Source: a virus
Reading direction: 5' to 3' (one strand)
DNA: 33,698 nucleotides
Virus record (IMG/VR): IMGVR_UViG_3300025889_000482
Location: 1-33,698 of that record
The notes below the pieces were generated by a model. It searched no databases and was not told where the DNA came from. It saw nothing but the letters and a program-made list of their open reading frames with translations. The stretch's first letter is position 1. Each line of letters opens with the position of its first letter. This document shows, piece after piece, positions 15,012-21,066 of the stretch. The position numbers and the translations under genes were made by a program.

Positions 15012-15707
15012 TTATTCCGCGCCAATGTCGCCCGCAACATGGTGGCGGATGATCGACCGCGGCGGCAATGATTTTGCAAACCGCAAAAGCTTTTCGCCGT
15101 CGGTTTCCTCTTGTTCCCCGTTCGCGGTTTCGTTCCACCAAATACGACAGTTGCCCGCATCCGCATAGCATCCGCCGCGGGTTTCTAAATCGGCGGCCTT
15201 TTTCTTGCTAGGACCATGCGCAGTAAAGCCAATAATATAATTACGATCTCGACGCGCACATAATGGATCGCCGTTACCACACTGGGCGCAAGATATATCG
15301 CGATATTCTGCGGGGCATCTTACAATGGTTTTCCCGTGGGGTGCTGCTGTTTTGCGACCGTGCCAAAATGTTTCGGGCACGACAACCACCGTCGGAACAT
15401 ATTCGGCCGCAATGTTGGCGTTTTCTAAATATTCCGTCGAATAGTTTACAACCGTCTTGCCCTCCCAGTGATTTCGAAACCACTGGTTCCAGTGAAAATG
15501 CGTGTAGGTAAACGAGACGCCCTTGGGGGGTACAGCATCCAACAACGCGTCAAAATATTTCCAATCTATTTCGGCCGCGCCTTTACCACTGCAATTCATT
15601 TTGCAATCGCTTGGGCAAGTTGCGTATTTCTCGCCACTGCCCGCCCGATAAGTTACCGCGATGCCCGCGGTTTTTTTGGCCCGACTAATTTCTACAGTCT
15701 TTAACAT
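15012..15707 (-). CDS. Cys-rich phage protein with TCPSDC and HVAGDI motifs
   Basis: ATG 15707 lies nine bases after GGAGG (231 residues). Cys cluster in three groups: TCPSDCKMNC (about 35-44), RCPAEYRDISCAQCGNGDPLC (about 150-170) and GGCYADAGNC (about 196-205), suggesting bound metal. The C-terminal LPPRSIIRHHVAGDIG recalls the RxHvsGD signature of GP88/DUF7227-like phage proteins, which also carry a TCP-C motif; those families are uncharacterised. The assignment is by eye. It has a strong promoter of its own, and the DUF932 leader hairpin probably ends its transcript. Confidence 0.78.
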   Translation of the reverse strand: MLKTVEISRAKKTAGIAVTYRAGSGEKYATCPSDCKMNCSGKGAAEIDWKYFDALLDAVPPKGVSFTYTHFHWNQWFRNHWEGKTVVNYSTEYLENANIAAEYVPTVVVVPETFWHGRKTAAPHGKTIVRCPAEYRDISCAQCGNGDPLCARRDRNYIIGFTAHGPSKKKAADLETRGGCYADAGNCRIWWNETANGEQEETDGEKLLRFAKSLPPRSIIRHHVAGDIGAE

Positions 15708-15735
15708 GGTTTGCCCTCCGTAGGTATAAGACATG

Positions 15736-15771
15736 TCGCATATTATAGAACAAAGAAAAGCCCGCGGTCAA
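15736..15771 (-). promoter_or_regulatory. Promoter with single TATGCGA site
   Basis: Leftward -35 TTGACC (15771-15766), 18-bp spacer, -10 TATAAT (15747-15742), directly followed by ATGCGAC (TCGCATA on plus at 15736-15742). The -35 lies in the loop of the adjacent terminator hairpin. Confidence 0.7.
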
Positions 15772-15790
15772 GCGGGCTAATTTTTTATTT
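15752..15790. terminator. Bidirectional intrinsic terminator
   Basis: Stem AGCCCGC/GCGGGCT (15759-15765 with 15772-15778) with loop GGTCAA. Leftward it is followed by TTTTCTTT, rightward by AATTTTTTATTT. It ends the early transcript from the right and separates it from the accessory block. Confidence 0.85.
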
Positions 15791-15923
15791 ATTTACGACG
15801 TCTGCGGATGCGCTGTTTCGGTCGTTTCATCGGTCGGGCGCGGCGTTGTTTCTGTTCAAACTCCTGCACTTTGTCGGGGCCGTGTTTTAGATATGCCCAC
15901 AATTTTGCAAACAATACCATCAT
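15789..15923 (-). CDS. Small highly basic protein
   Basis: A 44-residue reading frame MMVLFAKLWAYLKHGPDK followed by an Arg/Lys-rich half ending in RIRRRRK. Its ATG overlaps the stop of the preceding gene as ATGA, with a GGGGGG run just before. Such an amphipathic start plus arginine tail could bind nucleic acid or membranes, but nothing specific is recognised. It is the last gene of the early run before the bidirectional terminator. Confidence 0.6.
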   Translation of the reverse strand: MMVLFAKLWAYLKHGPDKVQEFEQKQRRARPMKRPKQRIRRRRK

Positions 15924-16135
15924 TCCCCCCAGTCTTTTTGGTCGCCATTGTTTCGCGCTCTAATATACCCCGCTTTATATGCGTTGACTTCCGCCAAGGT
16001 CATATCCGCCTTTCCTACGCGGTCGGTCGTATACGTCGCGCCTTTGTAATAGTGGGGATCAAAATCCCGACCATACCAATAGTCTGCTCCGCCTCGGTCG
16101 AACGGTCCGCCGTGTCTATCGTCGTAGGTTCTCAT
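15920..16135 (-). CDS. Small early protein, Tyr/Asp-rich
   Basis: A 71-residue hydrophilic protein. The N-terminal half is rich in Tyr, Asp and Gly (GGPFDRGGADYWYGRDFDPH) and the second half is a short helix (LAEVNAYKAGYIRARNNG). Start and stop both sit in ATGA overlaps with neighbours, which supports translation. No family is recognised. Confidence 0.68.
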   Translation of the reverse strand: MRTYDDRHGGPFDRGGADYWYGRDFDPHYYKGATYTTDRVGKADMTLAEVNAYKAGYIRARNNGDQKDWGE

Positions 16136-16356
16136 GCGCCCGCCCTCTCAAATTTTGGCAAAACTTCTTTTCTAAATTTGTCTGCCAAATCGATATAAAA
16201 CGAACCAAATTCCTGATCCATTACTTCTGCCAAAGGTGGGATTGCATCGTTGGTCTTTCCTCCGTTCTGGTCAACATATTCCTGCGACCATACATGAATG
16301 TGATGTAGGATAAAATTCTCCAACTGTTCTTGGTTCAACGGTAACTGCTTATGCAT
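16132..16356 (-). CDS. Small early protein, helical
   Basis: A 74-residue protein (MHKQLPLNQEQLENFILHHI) with an AAGGAG ribosome site inside the end of the upstream gene. It looks fully helical, with a His/Trp-containing first helix and an acidic middle. It overlaps both neighbours. Function is unknown. Confidence 0.7.
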   Translation of the reverse strand: MHKQLPLNQEQLENFILHHIHVWSQEYVDQNGGKTNDAIPPLAEVMDQEFGSFYIDLADKFRKEVLPKFERAGA

Positions 16357-16543
16357 CTTTCATCTCCTTCAGCACTGCCTTCACCACCACTCGGTACGCG
16401 TTCACATCTGCAAGATCATCAAACTCGCAACCCCCAGTCACAGAGTTCACATCGTCAACAGTGTACGCAGCGCACCAATAATCCAAATCCGCAAGGTGAT
16501 TGCTCAAGATCGCAATCGCCTCCTGTCTCAGTTGATCACGCAT
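16349..16543 (-). CDS. Small early protein
   Basis: ATG 16543 with GGAG eight bases upstream gives 64 residues; the longer frame to 16657 runs inside the upstream gene and is not needed. The sequence MRDQLRQEAIAILSNHLADL forms a helix, followed by a C-terminal segment with two Cys (WCAAYTV and GGCEFDDLADV). No family is recognised. Confidence 0.7.
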   Translation of the reverse strand: MRDQLRQEAIAILSNHLADLDYWCAAYTVDDVNSVTGGCEFDDLADVNAYRVVVKAVLKEMKDA

Positions 16544-16871
16544 TTTGTTTCTCCACCAAAATTTCCATGACTTCGTAACTATCGTCTTCTGACAGGGCAT
16601 AAGTTTTGCGGTGGCCTTCGCCCTCACAGGCAAGTTTGTACGCGTGGTCTTCGTCATAGGCTTCGACTTCGTAAACCGCTGAAGACGTGTAATGACGGAT
16701 CACCTCAAACTTTTTCTTTTGCGGTTCGGGTGCGTCCGCTGACATTTTTTCCAAGTGGTCTAACAACGGTCCCAACACTGTTGAGTCGGCGACCTGAAGA
16801 ATGTGCTTCAAAGCTCTCGCTTCGTCCGCGTCCACAAAGAAACAAAGTTTATCCATCTGTAAATTGTCCAT
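16536..16871 (-). CDS. Early protein of unknown function
   Basis: A 111-residue acidic protein with GGAGG seven bases before ATG 16871. The second half (KKFEVIRHYTSSAVYEVEAY then EDHAYKLACEGEG) resembles a small alpha/beta fold seen in many short phage proteins. It is the first gene after the operator pair at 16899-16916, so it starts a transcript that continues through the small genes to its left. Confidence 0.75.
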   Translation of the reverse strand: MDNLQMDKLCFFVDADEARALKHILQVADSTVLGPLLDHLEKMSADAPEPQKKKFEVIRHYTSSAVYEVEAYDEDHAYKLACEGEGHRKTYALSEDDSYEVMEILVEKQNA

Positions 16872-16897
16872 CTCATTTCCTCCGTAATTTAAAGAGA

Positions 16898-17377
16898 CTA
16901 TGCGATGTTATGCGATCCTATGGGACTAATCAAGTCAAAAATTACATTCCAGTCTGGATCACCCTCACACTCGAATAAAGGCTCAACGTCTAAACCCTCC
17001 AGCTTCAAATCCATTGCTGCGTTTGCAGGATACAAAAATACTTTTTGCGGCATCTTTTTGGTTTTCTTTTTCAGGACCAAAACCCACGCACTGGCATGAG
17101 CATGGTTAGAAAGCCACGCGACTTGGTGCGGACGCAGATCGACTGCACGACCACCTGTCGCTTTCAATTCTACAAAGTGAAAGTCGCCTTCTTCGTCACA
17201 CAACAAAACATCAGGAACCCCGGGCATCGCCCACGTTTCAAGCCTAGTTGGGATGATCTTCCTCGTAGTCTTCTCCAGCCCCGTCTTCATCATTCGCCAG
17301 AAGTCTGACTCTCGCTTTGTCGCGGTTGCTGGAATTTGTCTGTCCTTCGGGAGTAACGTCGATAGTGATCGGGGCAT
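16898..17377 (-). CDS. PD-(D/E)XK nuclease, VRR-NUC/resolvase-like
   Basis: Up to 159 residues. ESDFWRMMKTGL and the catalytic core GVPDVLLCDEEGDFHFVELKAT (PD about residue 54, ExK about 69-71) match small phage nucleases of the VRR-NUC or Holliday-junction resolvase type, with a following HQVAWLSNHA helix. Likely tasks are resolving branched replication intermediates before packaging or processing DNA. The only ATG that keeps ESDFW is 17377, which overlaps the terminase small subunit by 134 bases; a start at 17293 would lose part of the core helix. Expression is probably coupled to that gene. Confidence 0.8.
   Translation of the reverse strand: MPRSLSTLLPKDRQIPATATKRESDFWRMMKTGLEKTTRKIIPTRLETWAMPGVPDVLLCDEEGDFHFVELKATGGRAVDLRPHQVAWLSNHAHASAWVLVLKKKTKKMPQKVFLYPANAAMDLKLEGLDVEPLFECEGDPDWNVIFDLISPIGSHNIA
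16899..16933 (-). promoter_or_regulatory. Promoter with tandem TATGCGAT operator
   Basis: Two perfect TATGCGAT copies 10 bp apart (16899-16906 and 16909-16916). On the leftward strand -35 TTGATT (16933-16928), 17-bp spacer and -10 TAACAT (16910-16905) overlap the operator. The promoter lies in the last codons of the nuclease gene. Confidence 0.65.
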
Positions 17378-17882
17378 AGCTCTGCTTTATTTCCTCAAGC
17401 GCCTTTAGCACGTCATCTTTGCTCATGCTGTCGATACTGCCGTGGCGGATTTCTGACTTACTTACATAGATGTCGCCCTGCGCTTGCCCCCGTCGATACT
17501 CAGCTTGGACGGCTGCTGAGTATGCGCCGTTTTGCAATGCCATATCACGGATGGTTTGCAAATCTCTTAAATGGCGTTGGTACGTCACGCCAAACTTTTC
17601 ATCCAGCTCTGCTCTGTACGCTTGGATTGCGTTCACAACATGCGGACTAATGTGTGGGTTGGTTAGCTCATACGCCCGAGTGTGAGCAGATGAGGCAGGA
17701 TAACCAGCGTTGATTGCTGCTTCCCGCATTGTAATCTGTCCGTCCTTAGAAACCAATTCTTTTACAAACAGTTCCTGCTTTCGGGTCAGTGGTTGTGCCT
17801 TCGTTGCTCTGGGTCGCCCTGCTTTTCTTTTCTGTACAACAGGTGTGGATTTGGCGACATCCCCTTGTTTTCTTCGAGCCAC
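17244..17882 (-). CDS. terS: Terminase small subunit
   Basis: A 212-residue protein starting at GTG 17882 behind GGAG. An N-terminal basic AT-hook-like stretch (KRKAGRPRATK) precedes a helix-turn-helix domain (LTRKQELFVKELVSKDGQIT, then REAAINAGYPASSAHTRAYE) matching the Terminase_2 group. A central helical oligomerisation part and a C-terminal acidic tail (LANDEDGAGEDYEEDHPN) follow. It recognises the phage DNA and hands it to the large subunit. Separation from terL by about 5 kb is unusual. The preceding 344-bp AT-rich intergenic stretch could contain its binding site. Confidence 0.88.
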   Translation of the reverse strand: MARRKQGDVAKSTPVVQKRKAGRPRATKAQPLTRKQELFVKELVSKDGQITMREAAINAGYPASSAHTRAYELTNPHISPHVVNAIQAYRAELDEKFGVTYQRHLRDLQTIRDMALQNGAYSAAVQAEYRRGQAQGDIYVSKSEIRHGSIDSMSKDDVLKALEEIKQSYAPITIDVTPEGQTNSSNRDKARVRLLANDEDGAGEDYEEDHPN

Positions 17883-18226
17883 TTTATTCTCCAGTTAATA
17901 AGCGGTAGTTTCCTTAAATTAACCCTTCTTTATATATATAGCCAGAAATATTTTTTTTATTTTTTTTTCGTCAGACCCCCCTTAACGCACTTCTGCCCTT
18001 TCTTGGTTACATAAATTTTGGTTACGTTACACTTTTGTTTTTCTATTTATGAAACTTGTAAGTCTATATATATAAAAGACTTTTTGCTGAAAGTTACACG
18101 GTTACACCGGTTACGGGCATTTTCACTTTAAAATATTTTTTCTATTTTCAGCTCTATATATAAAGGGAGACGTTTAATTTGTTCCCCGAGCCGCGGTCCG
18201 TGGGTCGTGATCCGCGATACATCCAC
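17883..18226. other. AT-rich intergenic region with GTTAC iterons, candidate origin
   Basis: No convincing gene is present. Six GTTAC motifs in the same orientation lie in about 110 bp (18006, 18021, 18026, 18093, 18101, 18110). Three copies of CTATATATA(TA)AAAG occur, one leftward near 17944-17931 and two rightward near 18064 and 18164. The middle copy forms a hairpin, AGTCT against AGACT, followed by five T. AT-rich spans with T runs lie at 17950-17968. The right edge becomes GC-rich with CCGCGG motifs. Iterons, an AT-rich segment and location beside terS suit a replication or packaging origin; this is inference. Confidence 0.5.
18006..18114 (+). repeat. GTTAC direct repeats (six copies)
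   Basis: Copies of GTTAC start at 18006, 18021, 18026, 18093, 18101 and 18110, all in the same orientation. The last three sit 8-9 bp apart within GTTACACGGTTACACC and the following GGTTAC. Confidence 0.7.
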
Positions 18227-18364
18227 CTAGAACGGCGGCTCTTGCCCATCGTACTGTGGGGTCCACGGCACGTGGTCCGCGGGCTTTGAGGGGGGGATGG
18301 GGTTTTGTGGTTTACGGACCCCGATCTTGTCGAGGTCCGCTTCTATGTGTGGAGGGAGGGTCAA
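18227..18364 (-). CDS. Small Pro-rich protein ending in EPPF
   Basis: A 45-residue frame with TTG start overlapping the preceding stop as TTGA. Sequence TLPPHIEADLDKIGVRKPQN, then PADHVPWTPQYDGQEPPF. The regular, polar Pro-rich composition and tight overlap look like a real short phage gene. The aromatic end after an acidic/Pro stretch recalls interaction peptides of single-stranded DNA-binding proteins, but this is only a resemblance. The ribosome site is weak, so translation would depend on the upstream gene. Confidence 0.6.
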   Translation of the reverse strand: MTLPPHIEADLDKIGVRKPQNPIPPSKPADHVPWTPQYDGQEPPF

Positions 18365-18732
18365 TTCATTTTCTTTCTTTTACGACGTTGTATTCCGCCG
18401 TCGTCATCGAAGAAACCATCATCAATCTTATTTAGCATATCGCGGGCTACGTCTCTAAGTTCGTCTCCTGTTTCTGCCATTTCGATGTTTTCTTGCCAAA
18501 TAGCTTTGGTTTGTAATTCTTTGAGCAGATCGCCCATTGAAGCATGAATTTGCTCGACCATGGAATGTTGGAACTCGTATGAGTTACTTTCGAACTCTGG
18601 GTCGAAGTCGAACCTGACAGTTAGGAAAGGTTCTCCGTCTTCCATGTTTATTGACGTGTGGATTTTCATTGTTTCCCGAAAAGGTTTTGTGATGTTTGTT
18701 GCTTCGGGGAATAGGGTGGTTTGTTCAGTCAT
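18361..18732 (-). CDS. Early protein of unknown function
   Basis: ATG 18732 with GGAG eight bases upstream gives 123 residues. After MTEQTTLFPEATNITKPF comes a likely beta strand pair (MKIHTSINMEDGEPFLTVRF), then helices, then an acidic patch (DDGFFDDDGG) with a basic end (RRKRKKMN). It is preceded by a promoter with a perfect TATAAT. No family is recognised. Confidence 0.75.
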   Translation of the reverse strand: MTEQTTLFPEATNITKPFRETMKIHTSINMEDGEPFLTVRFDFDPEFESNSYEFQHSMVEQIHASMGDLLKELQTKAIWQENIEMAETGDELRDVARDMLNKIDDGFFDDDGGIQRRKRKKMN

Positions 18733-18758
18733 TTTATTACTCCATTGTTTAGACATTT

Positions 18759-18786
18759 ATTATACGGATCGTCTCACCTTCACCAA
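18759..18786 (-). promoter_or_regulatory. Sigma70-type promoter
   Basis: Leftward -35 TTGGTG (18786-18781), 16-bp spacer, -10 TATAAT (18764-18759), 27 bp before the gene start at 18732. No TATGCGA motif here. Confidence 0.6.
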
Positions 18787-18790
18787 GAGT

Positions 18791-19042
18791 TTATTCTTCG
18801 TCGTCATCGTCTATGTCCCATAGCTCGGCCTGTTCTGGTTCGAGGGCCGGTTTTTCTGTGACGGCAAGGATGTACGTTGTATTGAAGAGGACGGCGACAT
18901 CGTCTTCGAGTTGGATTCGTAGTCCGTGCATTTGGTCCCATTCCCAGTGTACGACGTTATTGTAGAGTACGGTTGGGTTTGGTGATTGTGCTGACGGAGC
19001 GAAGGTGACGGTTATGTCGAGCAGTTTATCTTCAGTCATCAC
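18791..19042 (-). CDS. Early protein with acidic tail
   Basis: An 83-residue protein that begins inside the upstream XRE-like gene with GGAGG seven bases upstream. It has probable beta strands (LLDITVTFAPSAQ, HGLRIQLEDDVAVLF) and ends in a very acidic run (WDIDDDDEE). No family is recognised. Confidence 0.74.
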   Translation of the reverse strand: MMTEDKLLDITVTFAPSAQSPNPTVLYNNVVHWEWDQMHGLRIQLEDDVAVLFNTTYILAVTEKPALEPEQAELWDIDDDDEE

Positions 19043-19439
19043 TCAACCTCCAACTGTCTATGTCAACCAGACCCTTTGTTGCATCACGAATAGATTTAGC
19101 GTGTAAGACGTTTGGTATGGTTTCCCCTTTCATGTAACGGCTGATTGTGGGCTGCGATATTTTAGTCAATTCGCTCATTTTTCTTTGAGTAATCTTATGC
19201 GCTTTCATGTATGCATCTAAAGTCCATTTAGCGTTTATGTCTTCAGGCAGTGCAAATGGGTTTTTAAAGGTCGCTGGGGTTTTCTTAACGATATACTCCT
19301 GCTTTCTCGGCACACTTATTTTTCCTGTCTTTGGTTTTGCTGTCAGCATTTGTTGTTGCAACGATATCATTTGACGTTGCGCTTCCATCACATTCTTCTG
19401 ACATTCGATCACATACCTTAAATCATTTTCTGTCGTCAT
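19032..19439 (-). CDS. XRE-family DNA-binding regulator
   Basis: A 135-residue protein. The N-terminal 35 residues are a helical, Gln-rich coil (VMEAQRQMISLQQQML), followed by a basic linker. Residues 75-130 form a Cro/C1-type helix-turn-helix: DAYMKAHKITQRKMSELTKI, then SQPTISRYMKGETIPN as recognition helix and turn. A regulator of phage transcription is expected; it is one candidate for the TATGCGA operators. It is coupled by ATGA to the gene upstream and overlaps the one downstream. Confidence 0.85.
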   Translation of the reverse strand: MTTENDLRYVIECQKNVMEAQRQMISLQQQMLTAKPKTGKISVPRKQEYIVKKTPATFKNPFALPEDINAKWTLDAYMKAHKITQRKMSELTKISQPTISRYMKGETIPNVLHAKSIRDATKGLVDIDSWRLSDD

Positions 19440-19786
19440 TTGTTTTCCTCATATTGTTCCGCGAGGCTTTCGCCTATGTTTTTTGCGGTTTCTTCATCGA
19501 CGAAGGTTGCTCTGGTCATTGGCTTGGTGCGGAAGAACCCTTTGTACTGCGGGTTGTAGTGCATGAATAGCCGAGCGTAGAGCGCGATGAAGTCGTTAGA
19601 AATTTTGTAGTCGTCTCCGGTGGTGACGATCATTGTCTCCCACCGGATGCGATTTACGATTAGCCAAGCTGACAAGCGTGTATGTCCACGTTCGATAGCT
19701 TGGAAGGTGAAGCGTTCGAAGAGTTTGTAGAACTCTGGATTTTGTTTATGCCACGCCCACCATCTTTCTTTCAGGTCTTGCTTCAT
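19436..19786 (-). CDS. Conserved phage protein, WWAWHKQNPEFY type
   Basis: A 116-residue protein with the features KERWWAWHKQNPEFYKLFER, AWLIVNRIRWETMIVTTGDD and KISNDFIALYARLFM, a combination I know from many unrelated phages and prophages without an assigned function. Aromatic residues in the first helix and the IVNRIRW-DFIA pattern suggest a compact alpha domain. It sits between two regulators with ATGA overlaps on both sides. Confidence 0.82.
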   Translation of the reverse strand: MKQDLKERWWAWHKQNPEFYKLFERFTFQAIERGHTRLSAWLIVNRIRWETMIVTTGDDYKISNDFIALYARLFMHYNPQYKGFFRTKPMTRATFVDEETAKNIGESLAEQYEENK

Positions 19787-20259
19787 GTGAATAGCATGAC
19801 AGCTATACCAGCTAACAAGGCTCCTACTATGGCTTGAGCTATATAGCGTTTTGTTTTGGAAGGCTCCTCGACAGGCTCGAAATCATAAAGGTCGTTAGCA
19901 CCTTCGTTATAACGTGCGGCATCATCTGGCTGCAAAGCTTCTTTGCCAAACAAGGCATTGAGCCCCGGTTCGAGTTCCGTGGCGAGTTCTTTTGCGGTAA
20001 CGGGCGCTTGTTTTAGCTTCTTGGTGCTTTCCTTCAAATCCTTGACGGGCTGCTTGAGCCATTCGGGGTCGTTGCCTTTGAGGAGCCAACCCATGACTTC
20101 GCCACGTTCCCAACGGTTAACCTTGTTTGGTCCCTGCTTGTTGGTCGATTTGACTTTCTTGGGTTTTGGAAAGGTGCCGTTCTTTACGCGACGGTAAACT
20201 GTCGGTTTAGATATTTTAGCTATTTTGCATACTTCGTTGATGTCGATTAAATCTTTCAT
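19783..20259 (-). CDS. AlpA-like HTH regulator with C-terminal membrane anchor
   Basis: ATG 20259 lies six bases after GGAG (158 residues); an ATG at 20271 contains that ribosome site and is rejected. Residues 1-60 are an AlpA/excisionase-type winged HTH: DINEVCKIAKISKPTVYRRV, KNGTFPKPKKV and NRWERGEVMGWL. Residues 89-107 carry AKELATELEPGLNALFGKE, nearly identical to the major capsid N-terminus. The last 16-18 residues (YIAQAIVGALLAGIAVML) form a membrane helix. A membrane-tethered DNA-binding protein is implied. It has a TTGACA promoter with a tandem TATGCGA operator. Confidence 0.83.
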   Translation of the reverse strand: MKDLIDINEVCKIAKISKPTVYRRVKNGTFPKPKKVKSTNKQGPNKVNRWERGEVMGWLLKGNDPEWLKQPVKDLKESTKKLKQAPVTAKELATELEPGLNALFGKEALQPDDAARYNEGANDLYDFEPVEEPSKTKRYIAQAIVGALLAGIAVMLFT

Positions 20260-20288
20260 GTGTATCTCCATAGTTGTAACACTATGAG

Positions 20289-20318
20289 ATCATATGCGAG
20301 GCTATGCGATGTTGTCAA
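20289..20318 (-). promoter_or_regulatory. Strong promoter with tandem TATGCGA operator
   Basis: Leftward -35 TTGACA (20318-20313), 18-bp spacer, -10 TATGAT (20294-20289). The spacer holds TATGCGAT (20303-20310) and TATGCGAG (20293-20300), 10 bp apart. It drives the AlpA-like and XRE-like regulators, so the regulon may include its own controllers. Confidence 0.78.
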
Positions 20319-20602
20319 TGGATTTCGTCATTGCCCGGATGGGAGACGACTGTCGTATCGATACTGAATGCAGCGTTAGTGATGCAAGATGAGAGCATAC
20401 CCATTGCGGTTGGTGTATCGGGAGATATGGCAATGAGGTGCGTTATGATTGTTGTGAGTGCCCCGCCGAGGGCGGGAGCTGTCTGCAATCCCATAGCTTC
20501 AAACTCTTGCAGCAGTTCTGTGGTGCAGTCTACTGCGCAGACGAAATCTTCTTTAGCTTGTTCAGCCTGTAAGGATGCGCTGCCACGCTTTTTCGAGTTC
20601 AT
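20315..20602 (-). CDS. Early protein of unknown function
   Basis: A 95-residue protein (MNSKKRGSASLQAEQAKEDF) with a moderately hydrophobic middle (GGALTTIITHLIAISPDTPT) and several Cys and Thr. The ribosome site is weak (GAAAG) and the start lies in the upstream gene, so coupled translation is likely. Its last codons overlap the -35 of the next promoter. No family recognised. Confidence 0.65.
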   Translation of the reverse strand: MNSKKRGSASLQAEQAKEDFVCAVDCTTELLQEFEAMGLQTAPALGGALTTIITHLIAISPDTPTAMGMLSSCITNAAFSIDTTVVSHPGNDEIH

Positions 20603-20738
20603 ATACTTTCAACTTTTTTACCTCTGGTTCCAAGGTAGCATCTTTTTCTACAGCCGTCATTTGTTCATTAACGGCGGCGTTTACTTGACGCACTGCCCAG
20701 CCCCAGTCAATTTCGTTCACTCGCTTTTCGGCTTCCAT
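20562..20738 (-). CDS. Small early protein, helical
   Basis: ATG 20738 has GGAGG seven bases upstream (58 residues): MEAEKRVNEIDWGWAVRQVN followed by a charged helix EVKKLKVYELEKAWQRI. A helical bundle or coil is likely. It overlaps both neighbours. No family recognised. Confidence 0.7.
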   Translation of the reverse strand: MEAEKRVNEIDWGWAVRQVNAAVNEQMTAVEKDATLEPEVKKLKVYELEKAWQRILTG

Positions 20739-20932
20739 GTATCTACCTCCGCATACCATTTGCCGTTACGGCTTTCACAAACTTGTACGTTAATCCACTC
20801 GTCTGTCTGACCCGTGAGCCACGAGGCGAGGTCTTCTCTTTTAATACTGAGATTACATTTTATCCAGTCGGGAGCGTTGTCGCGTGGTTTTTTAGCCATG
20901 AGGCCATCGACGAAGACTTTTTGATTTTCCAT
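20717..20932 (-). CDS. Small conserved phage protein behind structured leader
   Basis: A 71-residue protein with AAAGGAG seven bases before ATG 20932: KVFVDGLMAKKPRDNAPDWI, KCNLSIKREDLASWL and NVQVCESRNGKWYAEVD. This beta-rich short protein type (VDG..KKP..NAP.W...LSI) is common near phage replication genes; the role is unknown. It is preceded by a promoter with a TATGCGAT site and a leader that folds into competing hairpins. Confidence 0.78.
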   Translation of the reverse strand: MENQKVFVDGLMAKKPRDNAPDWIKCNLSIKREDLASWLTGQTDEWINVQVCESRNGKWYAEVDTWKPKSE

Positions 20933-20937
20933 GATTT

Positions 20938-21037
20938 ACTCCTTTGGAAAGAAATGCCCCCAGCCGGGGGCAACCGAACTGGGGGCGATGTCTCTACTAC
21001 GGAGCGTGGCTTCAAGACCCGAGCCACGAGAGAGACT
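20938..21037 (-). ncRNA. Candidate attenuator or riboswitch-like leader
   Basis: The leftward leader begins near 21030. A nested hairpin has an outer stem GTCTCT/AGAGAC (21036-21031 with 20995-20990) and an inner stem CGTGGCT/AGCCACG (21028-21022 with 21011-21005). After it, CTGGGGGC (ending at 20956) can pair either with the near GCCCCC (6 bp, loop GGCT, followed by ATTTCTTT) or with the distant GCCCCCAG (8 bp; 20986-20979). The two folds exclude each other, directly before the AAAGGAG ribosome site. I recognise no known family. Confidence 0.5.
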
Positions 21038-21063
21038 TTACCCCACATATATGCGATAATCAA
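21035..21063 (-). promoter_or_regulatory. Promoter with TATGCGAT site for the structured leader
   Basis: Leftward -35 TTGATT (21063-21058), 17-bp spacer, -10 TAAAGT (21040-21035). TATGCGAT (21050-21057) lies in the spacer, and an inverted TCGCATA follows at 21071-21077. Confidence 0.55.
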
Positions 21064-21066
21064 CAC

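Noticed and set aside
18062-18180. CTATATATAAAGGGAGA as a T7-like phage promoter
   Set aside because: Superficial likeness to the T7 +1 region only; no phage RNA polymerase gene is visible and flanking bases differ between the three copies.
18224-18226. GTG-started 32-codon frame following the 45-residue gene in the same frame (to about 18128)
   Set aside because: No ribosome site and an AT-biased translation; readthrough of the TAG cannot be excluded but nothing supports it.
20991-21053. Plus-strand CTACTACGGAG followed by GTG as a gene start
   Set aside because: The frame closes after 17 codons and the spacing from ribosome site to GTG is too short; the bases are explained by the leftward leader hairpin.
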